Below are positions 35,561-46,107 of a stretch of 64,000 bases of DNA, piece by piece. Under the pieces are notes generated by a model. It saw nothing but the letters and a program-made list of their open reading frames with translations. It ran no database searches and was not told where the DNA came from. The position numbers and the translations under genes were made by a program. Numbering within the stretch: position 1 is the stretch's first letter; every line of letters begins with the position of its first letter. The stretch comes from Effrenium voratum (taxonomy: Eukaryota > Sar > Dinophyceae > Suessiales > Symbiodiniaceae): contig CAUJNA010001446.1 of NCBI GenBank assembly GCA_963377175.1, positions 707,922-771,921 on the forward strand, written 5' to 3'.

Positions 35561-37244
35561 TCTCTCCTCCCGTGACCTCTGGGTTCCAACAAATGGGTTC
35601 CAACTGAATGCTACGGTCACTGTCAAGCCGGAACCTGTTTATTAGAACCCGCTTAGGGTCCCCTGACTTACGGCATCTTCCAATGTCGGGGTGGAGCAAT
35701 GGGGCAAAGGCCAATAGGCAGATGTTCGAATATGCAGCCTTTCTCGTGTAACTGCTCAACTTGAAATGCGACGAGTGGGAATGTGGTGATGTTTCTTCTC
35801 GTTTCTGGCGTGCACTCCACTTCACCCTGGGAAAGGTCACTGAAAGCGGGCAGGGTTGCTCCCATGTTGAAACTCAGCCTGGCCGGCAGCTCACATAATG
35901 ACCCGATTGCGTTTTTGTGAATGGGAGCCGCCCAGCCCGCAAATGGAATGGGACCACGGCAGAAGCACGTTGCCGGCGTCCCACGTGGCGCCGATGTGGG
36001 CGAAGGATGTGCAGAGAGTGTCCTTTCTGACCATGTTCCGTTCTAGTTGGTCTATTTGAGACACTTTTGGTACGTTGTTTGCAGTGTGGTTTGGACTGGC
36101 CCACCCGGCAAAGAGACATGATATTTGCTGCGGCTTGCAACGTCCAGTCCACTCGGCTCGGGCCGTCGGGGCAACAACCCTTGGGCCTGGCGGTTTAAGT
36201 TAAATGAGTCTCAAGGCGCCCGCTCCGTGAGCGGGTGGGGGATGGGATGCGTGGGATGCGCCTGGAACGAAGCCAGCTCGCCTTGGGCTCTCCCGGCTCT
36301 TGGTTGCCCTTCGTGCCGCCAGGTTGATTGGCCATTCGCATGAAGCAAAGGCAAAGTATCGTCCCTTCGTTGGAGTTGTCGCAAGGAGAAATGCAGCCAG
36401 TGGATGCGATGAATTTGAAGCTTGGTGTCTTTCCTACGCAACATCTCTTGTGTTTCAGACGTGTAGCTTATGTGGCATGTCAGATCCCATTTCCTCCTCG
36501 GCTCCGTGGAAGTGTTCTGCTGGAGAGTTCCGCGAAATGTATGCATGCAGATGGCAAAAAGGTGCAAGCTGCAGCCTGGAGGAAACTCAGTTGGTATATG
36601 CTGCACACCGAATGGGTCAAGATGGTTCGGCCAGTAGTATATATGGTGTAAAGAGAGGGAGGTGTTTGTGTTTGTTGTAAAAATGTGCGTAGTTGGCATC
36701 AGGTCTTCGAACTCAGGTACTCAACCAAGCCGCGAATGACTTTGATGCTGCACTGAGACGTCCCCAGAGCTGATTGTGTGACACAACGGCACAGAATTTT
36801 GGCACCGAAAAGAACATGGGCACAGCCTTTGACCATATAGAAGTTATCCAAAAGTGGTATAGTTCCCTTTGTTGAGCAAGTGAGGTAGGGGAGCTGCAAT
36901 TTGTTGGTCCCCTGTTGGCAATTTGGCGTTGGCAGTACTTTGCGACCAATTATGACAATAGTTGTCCATGGTTCTCGCTATTGTTTGTGCACGACGACAG
37001 ACAGATTCACTGCCCCTGGCTTGCCTTTGCACGAACGGCTTCTGACATGAACTTGCTTGGACTTGCGCTTGCTGTTCTCAAGCATGCTATTTGGCGATCC
37101 TTTGTTTGCTTCAAACATAAAAAGCTGTTGGTCTCAATTTCCTCTATTGGTTCACCATAGTCCATCTATGTATTTGTTGAAAATGACATTTGGATGGACG
37201 AATCCTCCACCTACAAGTGGTTTATCCCCATACTTGTATAGCTC
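35561..37244. other. Intergenic region after the RRM gene
   Basis: It contains the presumed 3' untranslated region of the RRM gene and spacer up to the acceptor-like CCATTTCTCTTAG ending at 37257. No convincing exon, RNA gene or mobile element is recognised. Confidence 0.45.
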
Positions 37245-37316
37245 CATTTCTCTTAGGCGCAGGGTTCTGTCCATCCACAAGGGGGTCACGGGTGGTTTGG
37301 GGCGGGTGGTTTGGGA

Positions 37317-40249
37317 ATGAAGCCTCAGGAGCTCCACGCCCGTGCGCCCTGGCCCGGACCCTACCTCGCAGGCTTCGAGCCGAGGGCCTGAACCCACAGA
37401 CGCCAATTTGTCCGGGTGATTTTTTTCATACCAGGATCACGGGCAAATGGGAGAAGGGTTCCATTGTATGGAGCCTTTGGGTATAGGATTGCAGTCAATG
37501 CTGCCTGCTCACGAGTCTGTCTAATGTTGTGGTCAGGTAAAGTCAGATTGTTGCTCTAGGCTTCTACCTGTTCCAAGGCAAGACCTGAAGAATTTGCATG
37601 CATAGGTTTCTCACTTCACATGGCGTTGTGTGCATCACTTTTTAACGTGGTATTCTACATGGTCGTCATATCAACGGAGCCAGGGATATGCAGCCTTTAC
37701 TGGCGCTTGCACCCCCCATTGTGTGGTATTTCCCAGGGGCCGCCGAGCACTCTCATGTTCCTTGTGGCTTGGGTTGGGGTTGCTTGACCATGGCCTTTGT
37801 CAGGGCCGCCCCAAACACCATGCCGATCGACCCCTTTTTTTGAAAGACTGAGCTGGTCTAAGCGGGTCCCAACCTGAGCCAGGCCGTTTTGAGGCCGGCG
37901 CATTTCCTTCCGAGGTTCTGATGTGGAGGAAAGACTGTGGTGACCTGAGCGTGGGAAGTGGACCACCAACCAACGAGCTAAGATAAGTAGCGAGAATTGC
38001 TCATGGCCGGTTGGGGGGTGCCTGGATCAGCTCAGGGTAGGCTGACGCTCTTAATACCCTTGTAGCCTCGGAGACTCCCAAAAGTTGGCTCCCTGACAAT
38101 CCTTCTACCAATTTCATGGGTGGGCTCATTTTGGGGGCTTAAACGAGGACGAACTGCTGGTTTCAGCGTCAGGTTTTGGAATTGTATAATTTGCAGCTGC
38201 TCTGTACCTTGCTTTGCCCACTCACCGAGTGCCCAGGCCACAAGACGAAGAGAGCGTCGCCTCTGTGCTGCCGCTTGGACTTGTCGTAATGGGATGTTGC
38301 TTGATGACCTTCTCTGGTGTTCGAGTTGTTGGACCTGCTTAGGACGGGTTTAGGGTTTGGTTTGGGCTGGGTCTAGGTGGGTTAATTGGCCGTCTAAATG
38401 TATAAACTCTGAGACTGACCTACGACATCAGAAGAGTGCAACTGTCAAGAGACTCGAGTTGGCAGTTGGTCAGCAATTTCCCGACCACTAGCACCAGCTC
38501 TTGAAACACTTGAGTAGCAGGAACATCTTCCGGAATTCTGCTTTTGGCCCTAACTTCCTGCAGATTATCCCGTAAACAAACTCTCCGACCATGGCAAAAA
38601 GTTGGAATGGGCAAAGCCGCCATTGCCATCAGTTAAGTCTACAGAAATTTGCCGCATCCCCTGTGGCGACAAAGGTCTAACTTTTTGGGATCCTCGCCAA
38701 CAGGTTTGTGGTCTCGTCATCGGTGGCTGCCTGGGTGGTCGGCCGCGCTGGCCGTACCGACGCTCGGCATCGCTTGTGGCATGATGGGAAGGGGGGGGAC
38801 GGAGGAACAGAGGTGCTAGTTTCATCTAGTTGTTGGGTAGTTTAGATCCATCTGGCTGCCAATTCCTGATTGAGTTTCATTTGGAGGTTTGAAGGTGCCC
38901 TGTGGAAACCTGCGGGCTGCTTAATTGTTTCAACTCGGCTGCCTGAGATATACAAAACACTTTGTACTTGGTAAGCAGGGGAATCGTGTAAGACCCAAAG
39001 GCAACCAACCATGGCAAGCCATCAATCTTCCTGGTGCGAAACGTTTCCCTATTCGCAACCCGAAGCACACCTACCTGGGCGAATTAGCCGTGATGAAGCC
39101 AAAAGAGACCTTGTGTATGCTAAAGCAGCGTTCGGGCGGCACTTGCGTATCCAAAGAATATCCAAAGCTGGTCAATTTGAACGCCCAGCTCGGAAGTTGT
39201 CGTTTGAGCCGGATTTGGGGTCCGGACATGGGGCGTTGTGACTGTCAGGAGCACCACGAAGAGCAGAGCAGCTTCCAGCGTTTTCGTGTTGCTTCATAAA
39301 TGTGATCCAGAGTCCTTCTTCTGCATCCATCCCATCAGGGTGCCCGAAATGTACAACTTGTACTTGGCCCAATACTTGCATTTGTGGGTGACCCTTACCC
39401 GCACTCTCGGCCTTTGCCGCCGCTGACTGCTAGAGATGGCGTGAGTGCAGGCAAGGCAGCGCACAATTATGATGCTTGTTGACGGCACCTTGCAACCCTT
39501 CACTTCTCCTCATCTTTGCAAGTTGCAACCTGACAATTCACATGGGCGGTTTTGACGAATGTCAGCCAGGGTTACTGCGCCTAGGCAGGGCTGTCCCATT
39601 CAAGACGGTTGCGCTATTCTGGGAATTTCCTCAGGCGATTTATGGGTAGCTTCCCCACCAAACTGGGTCTTGTGCACACAATTGTGAGGCCTTCAACTAT
39701 GTTTGCTACTAAATTGCTGCCCGGAGCCTCCATGCCCCCTCATGTCGGCATGGGGTAGTTTGCCTATAGTTATTTTGTTGGTGCAGTGACCCCCCGCCCC
39801 CATTTTTGGCAATGGAGGGAGTGAGTGAAAGAGAGAGAGAGAGAGAGACCTCCATGTTTGAATGGTCATGACCACCCCCAGCAAAACGGAAGCAACAAAG
39901 AAACAGAGAAAACATGCTCAAAATAAATAGCAAATAAACAAAGAAGCAAAGAACGAAAACAGCAAGACAGAAACTACCAAAAAACACAAATCTGAAAAAA
40001 AACAAAAGCAGCAATAAATTAATACATGCATGAATCACTAGATAAATAGATGCAGAAACACTTGGGGGATTCCTCCATCTTTTTCGTTGTCATGACCACC
40101 GAGCTAGAGCATGTACCCAAACAACATGCGGAGTACCTCCATTTTTAAATTTTATGGTCATCACCAGGACCTCCACACCACCCCTCCCCAGAATGTTGGG
40201 GTAATGTCCCTCATGTTTGGCAATACAGCGGGAGAGTAAGAGAGGGAAG

Positions 40250-40282
<33 letters not shown>

Positions 40283-41637
40283 TTAATATGTATATATATA
40301 TTATACACTGACACGTAAAAAGAGAGGGAGAGAGAGAGCTCCATGTTTACGTGCTCATGCCCACCCACCCACCCACCCACCCACCCACCCACCCACCCAC
40401 CCACCCACCCACCCACCCACCCACCCACCCACCCACCCACCCACCCACCCACCCACCCACCCCCACCCCCACCCACCCACCCACCCACCCACCCACCCAC
40501 CCCATCCCCACCCCAAAAAAAACAAACAACAGGGATGCCAGGAATGACCTCCAGTTTGGTTTCACCTGACTTCGGCTCCGGGTCTGCGCGCGGCAAGCGG
40601 TGCGAGGTCTCCGAGATCCGCTCCAAGAGCGGTGCGGCGGTGGAGGTCGCCAGGACTCGGGGCTTTCCTGGTTCCTCAAGCGGGCATTTGCTTGGAGGTC
40701 AACGGGGTTTCCAGTTTGGTTGCGTTTGGAGGGGTTCTCTCAAATTATTTTGGGGTGGTGTCCCTTTTGGCCGCCAAGCTGGGCAATTGATTCTCTCTTG
40801 TCCAAAGCCAACCTTCTGACCTTTTGGTTCTCCGATTGGTCCATGTTTGGTCATGGCCCCAAAAGGTTAACCTTGTAGTTCTGTGTCCTTTGGGCAACTG
40901 AGAATTGGAGGTCACAGGGTTCCAGTTTGGGGGTTGTCCCAAACAACTTTGGGGTGATTTCCCTTTTGGCCACCATTCAGAGGAACAGGAATTCCCCGGT
41001 CGCATCGATCGATCCAAAAGTGTCCAACTCCCACACAGCTAAAGCACGGCGTCAAATCCAAAACCCAAGGGAAGGCCACGGGATTTTCGTGGTGAACTAA
41101 GTGGGCTCCATGGGTTCTTTTCAACATGGCGGGTCTATAAACCCACCCAAAAAAGAGGTTTACATGATTTGAGAAGCCCCCGCCCATTGTGGAGGGGGGG
41201 TTTGGCTTTGGAGGGACCGAGAAACCGACCGGCCATTTTGAATGTTCTCATATTTGCCGCCCAAGCCACTTGCGGGTTCCACTGCCAATTCCCGTACTGC
41301 GGGCCTGTGTTGATTCTACTTTGCGTCCAGCTGCGGCTTGCGGATGCCCCAGTTGTTCGGGAAAAACAGAACAAATTGGCACGTCTCTACTTCTAACTGT
41401 CCTGGCTGCATTTGAACCCCTTAGCTTCCCAAGTTTGGACCGCAGCCGCTCCCTCCCTCCCCTTCCCTCCCCTTTTCTCCCTCCCGTTGCAACGCGCCGG
41501 AAGAAATCCCCGGCTGTAGGACGGGTGGCCCCCTGCGGCTGGTCGAGCTGCGGGGCGGAGCGCGGGAGAGGCGCAAGGCGGTGCAGCTGCTGCTGGACAC
41601 CATCGAGGCGCTGAGCGGACGAATGGGGGGGGGGTGA
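37317..41637 (+). CDS. Small KH-like protein (about 94 aa), 3 exons
   Basis: The proposed exons are 37317-37371, 40542-40653 and 41520-41637 (TGA). Phases agree and the total is 285 nt. Exon 2 encodes VSEIRSKSGAAVEVA, matching the middle helix and second strand of a KH domain. Exon 3 encodes RLVELRGGARERRKAVQLLL, matching the last strand and helix. The usual IIGxxG loop is not clearly present (the frame reads GSARGKRC), so either the domain is degenerate or an exon is missing. The first exon is the weakest part, chosen because it starts with ATG, ends in phase with a GC donor, and is preceded by an acceptor-like tract at 37245-37257. Intron 1 is GC-AG and intron 2 GA-AG. The role is presumably nucleic-acid binding. 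Confidence 0.5.
39824..40340. repeat. Three (GA)n microsatellites
   Basis: GA runs lie at about 39824-39848, 40250-40276 and 40321-40339, with A-rich and TA-rich sequence between. They lie in intron 1 of the small KH gene, shortly before a CCCA array. Confidence 0.85.
40359..40515. repeat. (CCCA)n array next to a splice acceptor
   Basis: About 35 CCCA units with a few CCCCCA variants end 26 bases before the acceptor at 40540-40541 of the small KH gene. The repeat takes the place of the polypyrimidine tract. It is the same unit as the array at 31307-31425. Confidence 0.92.
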
Positions 41638-42394
41638 GGCAGGGTGGGTGGGGGTGGGGTTGGGGGTGGGGGGGGGCATGGGGGTGGGGGGTGTGTGCGG
41701 GGGGTGGGTCTCTTTTGTTTTCTGAGAAACTTGGTTTTTGCGGTGTTCTGGTGAATTGGCTGTAAAAGCACGCCCGCAAAAGGTACCAACGCAAAAAGCA
41801 GAGAACGAAAAAGGGGTGGAAGGGAAATATGAATTCAAGGGACACCAGAAGGCAGCCATTTCCGGTGGCGGCTGTGTTTTTGGAGCGCAGGCTCTCAATT
41901 CTCCTCCGAAAAAACAAGAACAACAAACAAGAATCGGTACACCCTCTATAAGGCGGCTACATATATATACCCAGTGGGTCCCGAAGCCATTGTGAGGTGG
42001 TACTTGGATTTCAAGACCATGCTGGGGCTAATCTGGGCCCAGGACCATTGTGGCGAAAATTAACGCTTTAGGGGTCAGGGTGTTTGCATGGAGTTTCTGC
42101 ATTTGGCTCAAGACAGCACTTTTACCCCACAGCTGTGCTCAAGATCGAACCTAAGCCCCATCAAAGCGCTCATCATCAAACTACTGTGCAAGATGTTGAT
42201 GCTTCATCCTAAGATCACAGTCACATGCATCAGGCAAAGATACATGCGCAATCCAAAGTACAGTAAGCGCTACATAGAAAACCAAGTGTCCCCAAAAAGA
42301 CACGCTTGAGCACAGTGAGCTCGAGGCATCGCTTGTGCGTTCCAGCTGCGATGCCTTAACAGCAAGCCAACTCAGCCAGCAAATGCAAACATAT
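41638..42394. other. Convergent strand-switch region
   Basis: Plus-strand genes end at 41637 with a G-rich run (41624-41705), and the last minus-strand exon I can support ends near 42415. One more minus-strand exon may lie within 42150-42330, but I could not settle its frame. No RNA gene is seen. Confidence 0.45.
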
Positions 42395-42414
42395 GCGACA
42401 TTGAATAGGTGTCT

Positions 42415-45400
42415 GGCGGACCAAGCGCCCGATGTAATCTTCCTGCATGTAGGAATGGTAGCTCCTGTAATTGATTCCTAGGCAGCAGATGGGCACGCAA
42501 ATGCATGGCCAAACCTTGATCAAGGACTACAAGGCCGGCTTGTGCTGCCAAAGCCACTTTCAGTCATCTGAAAGTAGCAGATCTCCTGCCAAGCCTGGGC
42601 AACACAAATATCACAAGTTCATTTCTTTTTGCGTTCCAATGTTTGCAGTATTTTCCCAAATGCAAACCAAGCAACATGCAATTTTGGCCTTACTGCCCAA
42701 AGGCGCTGTCCATGTTGCAAGGCCTCCTCCGCAAGGATGTAGTAGGATGCCAAGCACATGTCCTTAATAAGCTACTTGGGCAGTTTCACATATCAGTTTC
42801 AATTTGCAGCAACAAGTGCTAGCCACTGGACGCATCATGATCAGGATATTTTAAGTTTGGTGCTATCCGAATATAGACAAAGTCACACAGGACTGTTGCA
42901 TGGCCATCGCTTCGGCAGCTGACAGGTAGCGCCCCGCTTGCTCAGAAAGAGCATGGAAGTTCGCCAGGTGGTACCTTTGTGCCGGGAGCCCAAGCTCAGA
43001 AACCCAGCTTGGTGTGCAAACAGGTGCAACAGAATTCCACATGCTGAGCTTTGATTTCCATTTGACATGATCATTTTCTGAATGAAGGAAAGAAGGGGGC
43101 CCTAACCTTGTGCATGGATGATGAATGGAATGACAAACAATGATCATCAATGATCCCCGATTGGCGGGCAAGAAGCGCGCAAGTGGCCATGAGATTCAGC
43201 TGTCTGTCCATGTCAAACTGGACAACCACGCTGCCGTCAGCCGAGACTTACAAGCAGAGCAAACAATTCCAAAAACAACTCCATGCTGCTCTCACAACCA
43301 GCACTTGCACACACACGTGTACACACATACATCAAAGAAAACACACTAAATGCAGCATAAAGACATTTGCTGCCTTCGAACTGAACTCCGGGTATGGGCA
43401 GGAATTGGCATGAAGTCGCTTGGGCGTGAACAAAGGCTGAGAGTGCCTGATCATGGATCATGGGCCAAGCAAGAGCTCCCACATATAGCTAAATAGCTTT
43501 TACCTTGTCGGGGATGTGCTGTCAACTAATCAGGACTGTAAACATGCTTTGAAGGCCAAAGCCACTTGACCCCTTGTGCACGCGCCCACTGAACGAAGCC
43601 CAAGTGAGCAGACCTCAGACGCTGCTCATCGTTCTCACCTTCCCAGGTGTCGGGGTAGTCCTTGAGGATCACACAAAAGATGGAGGCTGTCACCAGCAAA
43701 TCCACTCCAAGGTCCAAGGTGTGCATCCCGCACCATTTCACCATGCATGGCTGAAACCGTGGAAGGCCAACCAAGGGGCCTAGGATGGTGGTAAGTGCTG
43801 TTTACATCACGTGCCATTGCATTAACTTGCACAATGCAAATCAAGTGAAAGCAAGAAACTGACCTCCCCAGGCTTGAGGCAGTTCTGGATAAAGGATTCA
43901 CCATCATGACGAGGTTGCTGCAACAAGGGGGATGGGGCAACTGCAAAGCTGCATTTCTGCGCCATGCAATGATGGCAGACATCCTTTGAACGGTACCAGC
44001 TCTTTAAGTTCAGCCACTCCTTAGCTCCCAGCAAACCGTACTCACCCCACGTGCAGTATTAAAGCGTTTCAACTCAATCAAGGGAGGGCGACCGTGCTTG
44101 ACACTTTGGTTGCTGACACCATCAACAACTACCAAAAAATTCACATGACACAGGTACTACAAGATAGGCCGAACATAACTTTCAATGAGTGGGCCTGAAG
44201 GCAATACCCTTCCTTGTACTTTATGGTCATGTGGCAAGCCAAGTTTCCTTGTGTTGCTTCCAATCAGCTTGAATTTGGGTGACCATGGCCCTTAGTTGGC
44301 CTCCACCTTCAGCACCAACCCCGCGGAACAAGATCTGGAAGCTCTCCACAATCTTGGCTTCATGAGGTGTCAACATGGACACTGACACTGCTGCTCAGGC
44401 CTGAAAACCGGGATCTGAAGCCGGGGCACTGGTTTCAGAAGGGCGCACAGGGTTGGGAAGCCAACACTGAGATCCTCAGTGATGATCAACGTTGGTTGGG
44501 ATTAAGATGCATCATATTTTGCATAACTCCTCGCACAGCAAAAGCTTTCATGGCAAGCTTCATTTCGTAGGACAGCAAGGGGCCAGCAGGTTTCGGCTGA
44601 GTTTGACCGTTCATCCAGCACAAGCCCAGTGCATATCACCAAAAGGGAGTCATTCGCCTTGTTGAATGTTGCCGCATCAGCCCAAAGCCACATTGGTGCA
44701 CAAGACGCATCCAGGTCAGCAGCGTAGCCCTTTCCCACAGCGCGCATGTGGTTCCAATACTGCTCTACAGATGATGGGTCCATCTGTGGCCACAAACCAG
44801 CATGTTTGATCCACGGGAGCAACTTGTGTGGAAGGCACACTGGAACTCTCCTTCAGGGGGCACCAATTCAGCACAACACCTGCATGCAATTGTCAATGAT
44901 CTTGCCATTCGGGATCTTAAAGCGGTCTCCTTGGACACAAGTGTTCAAAACACAACATGCCTTGCTGGGCCTAGATAGGTAGCCATGACAGCCCACCTCA
45001 TTTCCATGTCATTCACATCAGCACCGCGGCGTTGCCGAACTGGCACTTCGATGAAGTCCAGTGGGGCCTCACGAAGAAAACATGGTGAATTGGTCAGGCG
45101 ATACAAACATAAGTGTTCATAATGATGATCAAGTTTAAAGTCGCCATATGCGACTGGCTAGTCATGTTCTTGTATGTTCAATTTGCTTTGTTACACATGT
45201 GTAAAGCGGGTGTGCCCCAAAAAAGCCGAGTCACTGCCTCAAGTTTCCCTGCAAACTGACGAAGCACATCTCGTTGTATGTTGGATTGCCAGCGACCTCC
45301 CGCCCCTGCTTTCCAAAGCCTTTTGCTCGATCCAACCAGGTGAACTCCTTGAGCTTCCATCTCCTGCAAGGGCATCCGGGCCGAGGCCGGGGTTTGCTAT

Positions 45401-45668
45401 ACAGTTATTCAACATGCTGGTTTCATGATTTTTCATGATCAGTCAATTGTATTCCCCTGCCTTGCTCACAAAATCAAGGGTCTCACGTGCGCGGCTGAAT
45501 GAGCTTCCCTCATGTCAAGATTCATGATCAGGGCTACACACATGCTGAGCTGAACTGTCAATCAGACCTTTAAATTTTGCATCCAAATGGCCCCAAAGCC
45601 AGTGTGCTTCAAAAGATACGATGTCAAAGGCGAGCTGGAAGATGCAGCCGTCGACCGACCCCTGGAAC
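42415..45668 (-). CDS. Dinoflagellate-expanded family protein, transposase-like hints (partial)
   Basis: Minus-strand exons in coding order are 45668-45568 (reads QGSVDGCIFQLAFDI), about 45365-45240, 45067-44971 (DFIEVPVRQRRGADV), about 44862-44559 (MWLWADAATFNKANDSLL), about 44038-43900 (a CHHC-like Cys/His pair), 43779 to about 43567 (CGMHTLDLGVDLLVTAS), about 43073-42880 (YHLANFHALSEQ) and 42478 to about 42415 (NYRSYHSYMQEDYIGRL). The combination matches, from memory, an unnamed family present in many copies in Symbiodiniaceae genomes. The MH-x-LDLG motif and the upstream WADAATFNK segment recall plant- and fungus-type transposases (Tnp2/KDZ-like), but this is only a resemblance. Start and stop codons are not located. 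It could be continuous with the next gene upstream on the same strand. Confidence 0.55.
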
Positions 45669-46107
45669 CTGCGTGGGGAAACCACTCAACTCACAAGTGA
45701 AGATAATGCAGTGAGGGCCAGTGCACATGTTTCTGCAGCTCTGATTAATGGCCAGGGACAGCTCTTTTGAACCGACGTTGCGCGCATCTAGATTTGCAGT
45801 GCTCCCATACTACCACTGCGCCAGATGCCAGAACGGCCCCGTGTGTGAGATCAGTGTTTCGATCAAACCACCATCCACAGCCCAAGCATGCGGAGCTCAG
45901 TGCCACACTTCAAAAGCAAACTGTGTATAGGGTCAATTGCAAATTGTGTCAATGGATCAATTTCAGACAAGCTTGCTACTTGCCAACTCCTCAACATGTT
46001 ATTTAGACTAGCGTGGCACCCCTCTGCAAACCTCCTATGGCTGTGATGGCACTGCAAAATGTATGTACCTGTTTGAAGGCACAATCCAAACTCTCAAGCA
46101 TAGAAGT

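Noticed and set aside
38703..38784. A frame reading VCGLVIGGCLGG after an acceptor, resembling the start of a KH loop
   Set aside because: Its phase does not fit the neighbouring exons of the small KH gene and I found no partner exon. It could be a missed exon, but I cannot support it.
38994..39300. Two overlapping plus-strand frames of about 75-120 aa
   Set aside because: Both frames are open, but neither shows a domain or splice phase matching the small KH gene, within whose first intron they lie.
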